This document shows positions 21,104 through 32,859 of a stretch of DNA of 64,000 bases, one piece after another; the stretch's first letter is position 1, and each line of letters starts with the position of its first letter. The translations under genes were made by a program, and so were the position numbers. Under the pieces are notes generated by a model. It was not told the DNA's origin, searched no databases, and saw only the letters and a program-made list of their open reading frames with translations. This DNA is from Neoarius graeffei (Eukaryota > Chordata > Actinopteri > Siluriformes > Ariidae): assembly GCF_027579695.1 (NCBI RefSeq), contig NC_083571.1, forward strand, positions 90,021,388 to 90,085,387, given 5' to 3'.

Positions 21104-21772
21104 GAATCCATACCAACTCCTTCTGCGCCAATGATGTACCCCAAAAAGGAGATCTGATGCAAGCATTGGAGAACTGATCTGACATGTTCCAGATGGTTCT
21201 TATCGGGAGAGTAGATCATTAATATATACACCATCACAAACTTGCCCAGCATGTCCTGTAGCACATCATTAATAAAACACTGAAATATGCTTGGTGCTGA
21301 AGAAAGGCTATAAGGCATTAACTGGTACTTAAAATGGCCAGCGGTAGTGCTGAAGGTGGTCTTCCATTCATCACCCTCTTTGATTCTGACCAGGTTGGAG
21401 GCACTGTGCAGGTCAGGTTTGGAGAAGAGCTTGGCAGTATAAAGTTGTTCTAAAGCTGAGGGGACCAGTGGAAGAGGATAGGAGTATTTGACAAAGATCT
21501 GATTGAGTCCTCTAAAGTCTATGCAGGGTTGGAGACTTCCACCTTTTTTCTCCACAAAGAAGAACCCCACTGATGCTGGTGACTTTGACAGATGTATGTA
21601 CCCCTGCTTGAGGGCCTCTTGGATGTATTCCTCCATGACCGTCTGTTCCTTCTGAGAAAGGGGTAAATATGACTGCATGGAGGTGACATTCCTGGCAGAA
21701 GATTGATGGCACAGTCGTATGGACAATGTGGTGGTAGGCCACAAGCTTTACCCTTGCTAAAGACTTCCTTCA
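21104..21772 (-). pseudogene. RT fragment of a third Ty3/gypsy family (G)
   Basis: Minus strand reads [80 protein letters not shown] and [18 protein letters not shown]. It matches the common fish chromovirus-type (Tf2-like) gypsy RT. At the active site the expected YIDDILIYS is reduced to YILMIYS by a small deletion. No LTR. It joins directly to element F's LTR on one side and element B's RNase H on the other. Confidence 0.78.
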
Positions 21773-21841
21773 GGTCTGAACAGAGGGTGAAGGGGCATCC
21801 CAGCAGATAGTAGCAGAAGGCGAGGACCACCCACTTGATGG

Positions 21842-22830
21842 CTAGGCACTCTCTCTCGATGGTGCTGTAGCACCCCTCACACACCAACAGCTTTCTGCTG
21901 ATATACAGCATTGGATGATCCTCCCCCTCCAGAGACAAAACAGCCCCCAGCCCTCTGTCCGACGCATCCATCTGCAACATAAAGAGGAGAGAAAAGTCAG
22001 GGGAGTGTAACAGTGGCCCCCACACAGTGCAGCCTTCACCTCCGAGAAAGCCCGCTGGCATTGTTCCGTCCACTGGACCAGATCTGGTGCCCCCTTTTTA
22101 GTGAGATCAGTCAGGGGGCTGGTGACATCCAAATAATTAGGTATAAACCTACGATAGTAGCCAGCCAGCCCCAGGAACTGTCTCACCCCCTTTTTGGTCT
22201 TGAGCCTCGGGCAGGCCGCAATCGCTGCTGTCTTGTCAATTTGGGGACGCACCTGCCCATTGCACAAGTGGAAGCCCAGATACCGTACTTCCACCTGCCT
22301 AATCGCACACTTCAGGTTGGCCGTGAGACCCGCTCGCCTCAGCGACCTAAGGACAGCCCTTAGGTGTTCTAAATGCCATGGCCAGTCATTACTATAGATT
22401 ATGATATCATCCAAGTACGCGGCCGCATAGATGGTGTGGGGGCGGAGGACCCTGTCCATAAGCCGCTGGAACGTAGCGGGCACCCCAAACAGCCCAAAAG
22501 GAAGTGTAACAAATTGGTGTAAGCCAAACTGTGTGGAAAAGGCTTTTTTTTTTTCCTCAGGATAGTGGAGTCAAGGGGATTTGCCAATAACCCTTTGTCA
22601 AATCCAGTGTCAAGTAAAAGTGAGCCGTGCCTAGTCGATCCAGCAACTCGTCAATACGAGGCATTGGGTATGCATCGAATTTAGACACCATGTTGACTTC
22701 TATAGTCCACACAGAACCGGACTGACCCATTGGCCTTGGGAACCAAGACCACCGGGCTGCTCCAGTCACTGGGACTCCTCAACGATGCCCATTTCGAGCA
22801 TGGCCTCAAGTTCTTCCCGAACCACTTTTC
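21842..22830 (-). pseudogene. Element B RT and RNase H
   Basis: LTKGYWQIPLTPLS, FGVPATFQRLMDRVLRP-type sequence, and YLDDIIIYSNDWPWH (YLDD intact). Then VRQFLGLAGYYRRFIPNYL and the RNase H start [30 protein letters not shown]. Frame changes occur near 22550 (T9 run), 22690 and 22060. Confidence 0.85.
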
Positions 22831-23210
22831 TTGTGTTTAGGTAGTCTGTAAAGGTGGCAGCGCACTACCACCCCCAGGGGCGTCTCGATGTGGTGTTCTA
22901 TGAGGCCAGTGCGGCTGGGCAGGAGCAAGAACACGTCTGAAAATTCAGTCTGCAACTGGGCAACCTCTGTGAGTTGGGTTGGGGAGAGGTGGTCTCCACA
23001 GGGGACCGGAGAGGTACGAGATGTCAATGTTCCCTTTTGAACCTCCGGCCCCCAGCTCCGCCTTCTCCAGAGCCATCGACACCAATGCCACGGGGACCTC
23101 CTCGTTCCAGAGTTTGAGCAGATTGAGGTGATAGCACCCCACCCCTGAGATTAAATCTGTAGCGCCCCACCCCTGTCTGTTCGCCTCATCTCATAGTCGA
23201 CATCCCCGAC

Positions 23211-24075
23211 TCACTGTGTGACCTCAAAGGGTCCTTGCCACTTGGCGATCAATTTGGAGCTCGATGTGGGCAACAGTACGAGTACTTTATCTCCTGGTGC
23301 AAACTCCCTAAGGCACGTACCCCTGTCGTACAGGCACGTTTGCTGTTCTTGGGCCTGCCGCAAATTCTCCTGGGTTAGGGTGTGTGCGTGTGTGAGTGTG
23401 TGGAGTTTTGCATGCACGTCAATAACACATTGAATTTCATTTTTGCTCAGGGAAGGTCCCTCCTCCCAATTTTCTCGCAGTACATCTAGGATGCCACATG
23501 GCTTATGCCCATATACTAATTCGAATGGGGAGAACCCCGTGGAGGCTTGTGGGACCTCCCGCACTGCAAATAACAAGGGTTTGAGCCATTTATCCAACTG
23601 CATGCGTCCTCCAAACAAACTTTTTTTAATTATATTCTTGAGGGTGCGATTGAACCATTCAACTAAACCGTCCATTTGTGGGTGATAAACGCTGGTGCTG
23701 ATCTGCTTAATTCCCAATAACCCAAACAGTTCGTTCAGTGTGCGTGACATAAACGAAGTGCCTTGATCAGTCAGAATCTCTTTGGGGATTCTGACTCGGG
23801 AGATGATGTGGAAGAGCGCCTCCGCAATACAGCGTGCTGAGATATTGCGAAGAGGCACTGCTTCCGGGTATTGCGTTGCATAGTCCACCAGAACTAAAAG
23901 CGATGCCCGATGAGATCCATCCCAATTCTTTCGAAAGGGGTCTCGATTAATGGTAGAGGGCACAAAGGTGCTTTTGGAATGGCCGCTGGATTTACTAACT
24001 GGCATTCGCGGCATGCCATACACCACCTACGGACATCGCCGCGAATCCCTGGCCAATAGAACCAGGCCATTATTC
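23211..24075 (-). pseudogene. Element B integrase
   Basis: Contains the middle of the integrase: LVLVDYATQYPEAVPLRNIS, ILTDQGTSFMSRTLNELFG (second Asp) and YHPQMDGLVEWFNRTLK (Glu present; W replaces the usual R). The first Asp block GMDL is damaged by a deletion near 23905. The end is KLIAKWQGPFEVTQ. Confidence 0.85.
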
Positions 24076-24204
24076 AGGCTAGTGTCTTATCCTGCCCCAA
24101 GTGTCCAGCCATGGGATTAAAGTGAGCCACCTGGAATGCCAATACCCAGCAGCTCTTTGGAATCAAAAGCTGTATAATCTGCTACTTAGTCTGTGTGTCC
24201 TGAG

Positions 24205-24657
24205 TCACTCGATATAATCTCTCAGAATGGAGAAATAGGGGAAGGATGGGGTGGCGTTTGGCTGAAGCATTTGACCATCTATTACTCTCACTTGGTCAAA
24301 CGCATGTCGCAGAGTCTTGTCCCGTGACTGTTCCAATGGGAAATCCATGAGGGATTCCCCGAGAGAAGGAGGAGGAGCCTGCAGCTCCTCGCTCTGAGGT
24401 GGAAATGACGTAGATGGCTCTGTGACAGCTGCTCCTGCCAATGCCACACCAGGACCTCCCCCTGCTGAACTACGGCAGGCCCCACTCTTCACTAAATGAC
24501 TCATTAACTCCCGAAATCCCAGCCAATCAGTCCCCAAAATTATTGAGTGGGTAAGGCAAGGATTAACTGCTGCCTTTACACTAAGTTCTTCCCCTCGAAA
24601 AAGAATGTGGACCAACACTAAAGGGTAATTGTGAACATGTGCGTGCGTGCATGCATG

Positions 24658-24688
<31 letters not shown>

Positions 24689-25180
24689 TTCACCAATTGT
24701 GCTTCCCCTCCCCAATGCCTCATCTTGCACCAGGCTTTGGTGGATTGAGGTCTGATTACAGCCAGAGTCCACCAACGCCTGATATGTATCCCCTTGGACA
24801 CTCCCCAGTATGCAATACGCTCCGGCCCGATTGAGGTCGGCTCCTGGTGCATCAGGGATCTGGACCACTGCACTCACCTCCATTGCCGAGCACTGCTGCT
24901 GGAGGTGTCCCGGCTCCCCACAGCACCAGCAAACCGGTCTGGGCTTCCTCTCTGCACCGTTACTCTGGGACTCACTCAACTGGGGGAGAGACAGACATGG
25001 AAGCAGGAAATGGGAGGGCACTGTGGGCCAGCTGGAGTGGAACAGGACAAGGACAAGACACAGAACGGGGTGAGAGAGAGAGATCTGCTGTCCTGCTGTC
25101 GGAACAGCCGCCAAATGGTCCTCCGCCAGCTTGATGGCCTGATCCAGCGATGCCGGGCAATGGCACTGGACCCACTCCAC
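24205..25180 (-). pseudogene. Element B gag tail, zinc knuckle and protease
   Basis: The CCHC-type knuckle CWCCGEPGHLQQQC has Cys for the usual His at its second position but keeps C-X2-C-X4-H-X4-C. The protease site LVDSGCNQTSIHQSLVQ is at about 24745. A (CA)n run at 24661-24689 has replaced part of the linker that reads CVHGDVHNYPL in other copies, breaking the frame. Confidence 0.82.
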
Positions 25181-25316
25181 AGTCCCTTCGGGTAGTCAGG
25201 CTATTAACTGTTCCAGTACCATCAGATTGATGATTCCTGCAGCATCACAGTTGCTAGCCCTCAGCCACCCCCAGCAGGTGTCCCGGAGTTGTTGGCCAAA
25301 CGCGAACGGCCAGCCG

Positions 25317-25611
25317 ACTTTGGTTATGTTTGGTTTGGTTATGAAGCATTTCTTTATCCATTGATAAAGGATTTGAAGTCTCTTGAAAGTAATGGGGTGT
25401 TTGAGGTGTTGGATAAGTTTGTAAAGGTAACAGTATTTTGTGTCTGTGCTGATAGTCTTGGGGCCCACGGCCTAGCTGGGTTTCAAGAGTCTTTCACTGT
25501 TGAGAAATTTTGCAGATTTTGTTGTATTAATAGAGTCCAAATTGCTACTGTTGAGCCAAAGGATTTTCCTTTAAGAACTGTAACACAGCCAGCTGAGCAA
25601 TATAGGGTAAG
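25317..25611 (+). pseudogene. 5' part of the CACTA/KDZ-like DDE transposase gene
   Basis: Plus strand reads FGYEAFLYPLIKDLKSLESN, VTVFCVCADSLGAHGLAGF, ESFTVEKFCRFC and PKDFPLRTVTQ. The pattern D-x-LGAH-x-LAGF followed by CRFC is that of the N-terminal catalytic region of CACTA/EnSpm- and KDZ-type transposases and their many fish copies; the Asp of CADSLGAH would be the first catalytic residue (inference). The upstream part is removed by element B. The following codons are removed by an L1. It continues at 34511. Confidence 0.65.
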
Positions 25612-27561
25612 GCCACGCTGTGGGATAGCGCTCACACTTTCTCCAACGCATGTGCACTATTTTTGACATTTACCCCCTTTTGCACATTGTTGATCAGACA
25701 AAGAAGTTAATTCGTCTATTTTCTGAACCAACTCGGCCGATATGTGATGCTGAAGAAGCAGCAACAGGTACAAGAAGCCTCCTCTCCAGCTCAGGTAGCA
25801 ACAATGGTTAATGCGGAGGACTCGCTGACCCTCACTTGCCTTGTACAAGAACTGGATAAACACAGGGCAAGCTTGACAGCAGAACTAAATAAGAACTTCC
25901 GCGTTGCTGGAGACCTCCCTTATGCCTATACGGACGTCGCTTGAAACCATCAGTGCCGTACTGGACTCCCACAGCCAAAAGATAACTATTGAGGACACGC
26001 TAATCACCCACAGTGACAAGTTAACTGAGCCAACTACAAGAGTCGGCCAGCTGGAGAAAGCTAATGTGGCGCTAGCATCTAAAACATTGGCTTTCAAATT
26101 GCTGCAGACGGCAAAACCTGAGAATCGTCGGCTTGCTCGAGGGGCTGGAGGGAGGCTCACCGGTGGAATTCATCTCACGGTTTCTTCAGACAGTTATCGG
26201 AAATGACATCTTCCCTGAACCACCAGAGCTAGACAGGGTGCACTGTACACTCGCCCCAAAGCCCACGGCAAGACAACGTCCCCGAGCCATCCTGGTCAGA
26301 TTCCTCTGGTATCAGGACAAGGAACATGTGCTCCGCTGGGCAAGGTTGCAGAGGGAGGACATCAAGTTTAACAGTAACAAGATCTTGTTTTTCCCCCCTG
26401 ACATGAGTGCGAGTCTGGCCAAGCAATGAGTGACATTCAGGGACATTAAAGCTAAGCTTTATGCTGCTGGAATTGCTTTTTCCTTGCGCTACCCGGCTTG
26501 TCTTTCCATCAATATCAATGGCAGCAAACATCTCCTTGATACTCCAGCTGCGGCAGAAGGATTCTATGAAAAGATTAAAGGGAACTCTCCAACCAGTGGG
26601 GAAGAACAAGGTTAACAGATGCCAACCAGCTGAAAGGTTTGAATATACTAACACTAAACAGGGTGGGTGATAGCTGGCACTGAGCTCACATAATCTGCCT
26701 GACTCATGTTTTGCATGATTAAAAGTTAAAGGAGACTGTGTTTAAGTACTCTGAAAATGTTTTAGTGAATTTGGGTAAATGTAGAGCGAAGTTTAACTTT
26801 ACATGATGTTTTATTATAGTTTACACATGTAATGTATGCGTTCAATATCGGAAGTAAATTCCTGCTGTTCCTTATGTTAGATAAAGGGATACTACTCCAT
26901 TGTCGGAAGTGTAATTGTGTTGTAGACCTGCTGCTCGTTTTGACCGAAGGACGAGCATAGGCTTTGGAAACACCAGCAGACTGTTCTAATGCTGCAGAGC
27001 TTTTTTTTTTCCCCTCCATTTTTCTTTTTAGGTTGGGAAATATGGGGGGGTATGTTGGTCATACTCTTGGAATACAAAGGTCGTGAGTACCCACTGTTTT
27101 GAGTACAGCTGGCTTCATATACCTTTTATTTGGTTACATTTTTCTCAAGGGTCATTTGGTGTAATGTAAGACATAAGTTTCAAGTTAAATTCATTTCATG
27201 GAATGTGAGAGGATTAAATGGCCCTGTTAAGAGAGCAAAAGTTTGTCAACATCTTAAACTCCTCAGTGCTGACATGGTCTTCTTCCAGGAAACCCACCTC
27301 AAGATAAATGATCATACAAGGCTTTGACGACCATGGGTAGGACAGGTATTCCACTCAGTACTTGACTCAAAGGCCAGAGGGGCAGCTATTTTGATTTCAA
27401 AAAAAGCTTCAGTTCATACCAGAAAGTGTAGTACCTGACTGTAATGGATGCTTCATCATGGTCTCGGGCAGACTGTTTCACTTGCCTGTTATATTAATGT
27501 GTCTACACTCCTAATTTTGATGACAGTTCATGACCACACTTATCTTCACTTCCTAATATGG
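25612..27561 (+). mobile_element. LINE-1, 5' part with ORF1 and start of ORF2
   Basis: Fish L1. The exact 5' edge is uncertain. An ORF1-like protein (25805-26640, several frames) has a Leu-rich coiled coil, an RRM-like middle (EFISRFLQTVIGNDIFPE, VRFLWYQDKEHVLRWAR) and the C-terminal domain (IKFNSNKILFFPPDMSASLA, FRDIKAKLYAAGIAFSLRYP). This RNA-binding protein coats L1 RNA. About 27180 begins ORF2 with the endonuclease (KFISWNVRGLNGPVKRAKV, FFQETHL). A minus-strand LINE cuts it at 27562. The 3' part resumes at 31837. Confidence 0.82.
25805..26640 (+). pseudogene. L1 ORF1 (RNA-binding protein), broken
   Basis: Starts MVNAEDSLTLTCLVQELDKH. A frameshift at about 25895 moves to TSLETISAVLDSHSQKITIE and VGQLEKANVALASK (heptad-like coiled coil). 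Another shift near 26130 moves to the RRM part, and a TGA at 26427 separates the last domain. The arrangement coiled coil-RRM-CTD is that of vertebrate L1 ORF1p. Confidence 0.8.
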
Positions 27562-27794
27562 CAAGGCAAGGCAAGGCAAGTTTATTTATATAGCACATTT
27601 CATACACAATGGCAGTTCAATGTGCTTTACAGAAGTAAAAACAAAAACAGTAAACAATAGAGAAATAAAATTACATAAAATAATTTTATCTCTATTCTAA
27701 AATAATTAATTAAAATAATTAAAAGAATTAAAAGAAAATAATAAGAATTAAACAATAGTAGAAATAAAATATTAAAATGCCAAAAAGAAAAAGG

Positions 27795-27845
<51 letters not shown>

Positions 27846-30165
27846 AACTAGCAGAATAAAATAAAAGTTAAAGTAAATTTAAAACATGGAGAGAAAGTAA
27901 AGATTATAAAAAATGTAAAAATATTAATTATTTAACAGAAAGCATCTGAAAACAGCTTGGTCTTTAACCTAGATTTGAAGCTGCCAACAGCAGGAGCATT
28001 TTTAATGTCCTCTGGCAGTTGGTTCCATAGCTGTACTGCATAGTAGCTAAAAGCTGCTTCACCACACTTTGTTTTAACAACTGGTTTTAATAGTAAATTG
28101 TTCTGTTGCGATCTGGTAGATCTGATTGGGTTAGGCCGCTGCAGCATATCAGAGAGGTAATTGGGCCCTGTACCATTTAGAGATTTGTACACCAGCAGCA
28201 ATACTTTAAAGTCAATTCTGTAGCTTACTGGAAGCCAGTGAAGGGACCTTAGAATTGGAGTAATGTGCTCTGTTCTTTTTGTTCGTGTGAGAACCCTAGC
28301 CGCTGCATTTTGAACCAGCTGAAGTCATTTGATGGTCTTTTTTGGCAGGCCTGTGAAAAGGCCATTGCAGTAATCAACCCTACTAGAGATGAAGGCATGT
28401 ATTAGTTTTTCCAGATCATGTTTTGACATAAGTCCTCTTAGTTTGGAAATGTTTTTTAGGTGATAAAATGCCGTTTTAGTGATTGCTTTCATGTGACTGT
28501 CAAAGTTTAGCTCGCTGTCAATGAAAACACCAAGATTTTTAACCATTTATTTAGTTTTAATCCCTTTTGTGTCAAGAATAGTGGTAATCCTGAGTCTTTC
28601 ATCTTTTTTTTCCAAATAGAATTACTTCTGTTTTATCTGTGTTCAGCTGAAGAAAATTTTGTGACATCCAGCTATTAATTTGATCGATACACTGGTAGAG
28701 ACATTCAAGGGGGGCATAATCATTTGGTGATAGAGCAAAATAAATTTGGGTATCATCTGCATAGCAGTGATACAAAATTGAATTTTTATTGATAATTTGC
28801 CCAAGTGGGAGCATATAAAGGTTGAAAAGTAATGGTCCAAGAATCGACCCCTGGGGGACACCACAGGTCAAGGGCACTGACGTTGAGGAACAATTTCCCA
28901 GGGTAACAAAGAAGCTTCTATCTTTTAAGTATGATTTTAACCAATTGATAACTTTACCAGTCAATCCAACCCAGTGTTCAAGTCGATATAGCAGTATGTT
29001 GTGATCAACAGTATCAAAAGCTGCACTGAGGTCCAGTAATACCAGGACCGATGTTTTGCCTGCATCAGTATTAAGACGTATGTCATTTATAACTTTAATC
29101 AGCGCTGTTTCAGTGCTATGATTGGCACGAAATCCTGACTGAAAATTATCAAAACGGCTGTTTGATATCAAGAAGGCAGTTAATTGATTGAAGACAATTT
29201 TTTTCCAGGATTTTCCCGATGAATGGTAGATTTGATATTGGCCTGTAGTTATTTAACACTGAAGGATCCAGATTATTTTTTTTTAAGAAGGGGCTTTACA
29301 ACAGCTTTTTTTAGGGACACAGGAACAACACCAGTCTCCAAGGATGTATTTATAATTTGAAGCACATCTGTAATTATAAGATGAAGAACAGACTTAAAAA
29401 AGTTGGTGGGCAGAATGTCCAGTTCAGATGTTGAGGAACTGAGATTTTGTACAGTTTTTTCAAGAGTCTCATAATCAATTAAACAAAATTCTGACATTGT
29501 GTTAAAGTTATCTATCTGTGTCATTGGTGATTGCAGTTTTTCAATTTTTTGCAACTGAGATATATTATGAGAAATATTCTGCCGTATTTTATCAATTTTA
29601 CCTTTGAAGAAAGATGCAAACTCATTGCATTTATTAACTGAGAGAAGTTCAGGTGCTAATTGTGGTGGGGGATTAGTTAGCTTCTCTACTGTTGAAAATA
29701 GCACACGGGCATTGTTCATATTCCTGCTAATGACATTGGACAAAAAAGACTGTCTTGCTTTATGAATTTCATAATTATAATTACAAAGCATCTCTTTATG
29801 GATTTGATAATGGATGTGAAGTTTAGATTTGTGCCACTTTCTTTCAGTCTTTCTACATTCTCTCTTTAGAAGTTTAACAGCCGGGTACTGCTTCCATGGT
29901 GCTTTCTGCTTATCATTGACTCTTTTTATTTTGAATGGAGCAATATCATCCATAATTTGGGTCATATTTAAATTAAAAAATTCCAGTAAATCATCTACAG
30001 AGTCTGACATTTTGGTTGAGTTCTGAGAGAGAGCTTGCTTAAAAAGAGCACATGTGTCAAAAATGGTGACAACACTGCAATCTTTCATGGTAGATTATGG
30101 AAGCTGTGACCCCTGGAGATCCTTATATAGAGTCTATTCCTTTAATTCTCACATGCACCATGCCT
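27562..30165 (-). mobile_element. L2-like LINE inserted in the L1, minus strand
   Basis: The 3' end on the minus strand is TTGCCTTGCC repeats (27562-27582). A 3' UTR of about 350 bases is A/T-rich and includes a (GAAA)n run at 27797-27846. Coding sequence runs from about 30088 down to 27932. The 5' end is truncated near 30165, next to a (TA)n run. It belongs to the CR1/L2/Rex1 group by its RT and the C-terminal LWNQLPEDIKN motif. It differs from the LINEs at 39187 and 60434. Confidence 0.85.
27932..30088 (-). pseudogene. L2-like LINE ORF2 (linker, RT, C-terminus), several breaks
   Basis: 30088-29273 is the linker between endonuclease and RT (PFKIKRVNDKQKAPW, FKGKIDKIRQNIS). 29171-28599 is the [34 protein letters not shown] (motif A), [29 protein letters not shown] (YADD intact), LNTDKTEVILFG. 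28546-28325 continues VKNLGVFIDSELNFDSHM. The last piece, 28201-27932, has LLVYKSLNGTGPNYLSDML and LWNQLPEDIKNAPAVGSFKS. Breaks occur near 29220, 28600 and 28320. Confidence 0.85.
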
Positions 30166-30171
30166 ACTCAA

Positions 30172-30222
<51 letters not shown>
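30172..30222. repeat. (TA)n microsatellite
   Basis: About 50 bases of pure TA immediately before the Tc1 TIR. It is a natural target for TA-specific insertion and prevents reading a unique target duplication. Confidence 0.9.
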
Positions 30223-30227
<5 letters not shown>

Positions 30228-31836
30228 TGGTGCTTGAAAGTTTGTGAACCCTTTAGAATTTTCTATATTTCTGCATAAATATGACCTAAAACATCATCAG
30301 ATTTTCACACAAGTCCTAAAAGTAGATAAAGAGAACCCAGTTAAACAAATGAGACAAAAATATTATACTTGGTCATTTATTTATTGAGGAAAATGATCCA
30401 ATATTACATATCTGTGAGTGGCAAAAGTATGTGAACCTCTAGGATTAGCAGTTAATTTGAAGGTGAAATTAGAGTCAGGTGTTTTCAATCAATGGGATGA
30501 CAATCAGGTGTGAGTGGGCACCCTGTTTTATTTAAAGAACAGGGATCTATCAAAGTCTGATCTTCACAACACATGTTTGTGGAAGTGTATCATGGCACGA
30601 ACAAAGGAGATTTCTGAGGACCTCAGAAAAAGCATTGTTGATGCTCATCAGGCTGGAAAAGGTTTCAAAACCATCTCTAAAGAGTTTGGACTCCACCAAT
30701 CCACAGTCAGACAGATTGTGTACAAATGGAGGAAATTCAATACCATTGTTACCCTCCCCAGGAGTGGGCAACCAACAAAGATCACTCCAAAAGCAAGGAG
30801 TGTAATGGTTGGCGAGGTCACAAAGGACCCCAGGGTAACTTCTAAGCAACTGAAGGCATCTCTCACATTGGCTAATGCTAATGTTCATGAGTCCACCATC
30901 AGGAGAACACTGAACAACAATGATGTGCATGGCAGGGTTGCAAGGAGAAAGTCACTGCTCTCCAAAAAGAACATTGCTGTTCATCTGCAGTTTGCTGAAC
31001 ATCACGTGGACAATCCAGAAGGCTATTGGAATAATGTTTTGTGGATGGATGAGACCAAAATAGAACTTTTTGTTTTAAATGGGAAGCGTTATGTTTGCAG
31101 AAAGGAAAACACTGCATTCCAGCATAAGAACCTTATCCCATCTGTGAAACATGGTGGTGGTAGTATCATGGTTTGGGCCTGTTTTGCTTCATCTGGGCCA
31201 GCATGGCTTGCCATCAATAATGGAACAATGAATTCTGAATTATACCAGCGAATTCTAAAGGAAAATGTCAGGATATCTGTCCATGAACTGAATTTCAAGA
31301 GAAGGTGGGTCATGCAGCAAGACAATGACCCTAAGCACACAAGTCATTCTACCAAAGAATGGTTAAAGAAGAATAAAATTAATGTTTTGGAATGGCCAAG
31401 TCAAAGTCCTGACCTTAATTCAATCAAAATGTTATGGAAGGACCTGAAGTGAGCAATTCATGTGAGGAAACCCATGAACATCCCAGAGTTGAAGCTGTTT
31501 TGTATGGAGGAATGGGCTAAAATTCCTCCAAGCTGGTGTGCAGGACTGATCAACAGTTACCGCAAACATTTAGTTGCAGTTATTGCTGCACAAGGAGGTC
31601 ACACCAGATACTGAAAGCCAAGGTTCACATACTTTTGCCACTCACAGATATGTAATATTGGATCATTTTCCTCAATACATAAATGACCAAGTATAATATT
31701 TTTGTCTCATTTGTTTAACTGGGTCCTCTTTATCTACTTTTAAGACTTGTATGAAAATCTGATGATGTTTTAGGTCATATTTATGCAGAAATATAGAAAA
31801 TTCTAAAGGGTTCACAAACTTTCAAGCACCACTGTA
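30223..31836 (+). mobile_element. Tc1-like transposon, third copy, both TIRs present
   Basis: TIRs begin TACAGTGGTGCTTGAAAG at 30223 and end CTTTCAAGCACCACTGTA at 31836. Length is 1.6 kb with one transposase gene. It sits between the L2-like LINE's (TA)n and the continuing L1. The family is that of 4115-5722. Confidence 0.95.
30592..31613 (+). pseudogene. Tc1 transposase, one nonsense codon and catalytic Glu replaced by Lys
   Basis: ATG at 30592 (MARTKEISEDLRKSIVDAHQ). HTH with VYKWRKFNTIVTLPRSGQPT. DDE core [15 protein letters not shown] and MQQDNDPKHTSH. Then SPDLNSIKMLWKDL, where the sibling at 4337 has NPIEML, so the third acidic residue (GAA) has become AAA. A TGA at 31450-31452 (CGA in siblings) is the only stop. 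The frame then continues to a TGA at about 31611 after HTRY. The protein would be dead even with readthrough. Confidence 0.9.
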
Positions 31837-31905
31837 GATACAGCAACACAGTCATCACTAAATCAGCCAATAACTACAGAGGAAATACTTGGCAGCATTG
31901 GGGAA

Positions 31906-32855
31906 ATGAATAATTCTAAAACACCAGGGCCTGACTGGCTGCCATCTGAATTTTACAAAAAATTCTCTACTCAACTAGCCCCGTTATTACTAGATATGTT
32001 TAATCATTCCCTGTCTATAGGAACTTTACCAAGAACTTTAACAGAGGCGACTATTTCCGTTATTCTTAAAAAAGACAAGAACCCTGCTGAATGTAGTTCC
32101 GATCAACCAATATCACTTTTAAATGTGGCCGTGAAAATACTAGCAAAAATTTTCGTGAAAAGATTGGAAACATCTGCGACCCTGTAGAAGGATAAAGCGG
32201 CTAGAGATAATGAATGAATGAATGATTGGAAACATGTCTCCCTTCAATAATCTCTGAAGACCAAACTGGCTTCATCAGAGTTCGTCAGTTATCCTCAAAT
32301 GTCAGACAGCTATTAAATATTACTTCTGCCTCATCCAATGAAATAAAGCCTGAAATAGTGCCCACATTGGATGCGGAAAAAGCCTTTGACAGGGTGGAAT
32401 GGGGTACTTATTTAAGGTACTAGGAAAATTTGGATTCGGAGAAAACTTCATTGCATGGATACGCCTTCTTTATAGAATCACCCCTTGCCCATGTTGACAC
32501 AAACAGGCAATATTCATCATATTTTCCCTTATCCCGTGGTACCAGTCAAGGCTGCCTGCTGTCGCCGTTACTTTTTGCTCTTGAGCCGCTAGCCATACGG
32601 TTGAGATCTTCTGCACATCTGCAAGGTGTTAAACGGGGAAACATTGAGCACCATGTTTCCCTGTATGCAGATCTATTAATTTACATAACAGACCCTGTTA
32701 TGTGTGCCAATAAATTACAGATACTAGATTATTTTTGGTGCTTTTTCAGGTTACAAAATCAACCTCAAAAACTTTCCCAATTAACTCCAAAGCCAAAACA
32801 CTCATGCAGGGACAAATTCCTTTTAATTTCTCTCCAGAAAGTTTTCAATATCTAG
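31906..32855 (+). pseudogene. L1 ORF2 reverse transcriptase, active-site deletion
   Basis: Three frames carry successive RT blocks; a SINE-tail insertion interrupts at 32172-32222. The active-site block reads SLYADLLIYITDP where L1 elements have YADDLL, so one Asp codon is gone (about 32665). Frame changes near 32420 and after 32855. Decayed. Confidence 0.8.
32172..32222 (+). mobile_element. Extremely 5'-truncated SINE (about 50 bp)
   Basis: CTGCGACCCTGTAGAAGGAT, AAAGCGGCTAGAGATAATG and ATGAATGA units are the last bases of the SINE at 9034. They are flanked by GATTGGAAACAT on both sides (about 32160-32171 and 32223-32234), a 12-bp target duplication. Only the 3' tail was copied. Confidence 0.85.
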
Positions 32856-32859
32856 GGAT

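Larger units (their letters stand above)
21773..25316 (-). mobile_element. Gmr1-type gypsy B, truncated at both ends, no LTRs
   Basis: Minus-strand element of the same lineage as A. Order from 25316: gag end, Pro-rich/knuckle, protease, integrase, RT, RNase H, cut at 21772 within SDL (RNase H LCSD). At 25316 gag stops in FAFGQQL…KVG and the DDE-type gene begins. Many stops and small indels, including a duplicated CGCCCCACCCCTG unit near 23140-23170, mark it as older than A and D. Confidence 0.9.

Noticed and set aside
21104..21772. Part of element F or B
   Set aside because: The RT sequence differs from both and matches a third gypsy family; it begins outside F's LTR and ends in mid-RNase H of B.
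27790..27850. A satellite or telomere-like array from the GAAA run
   Set aside because: Only about 12 units, inside a LINE 3' UTR.
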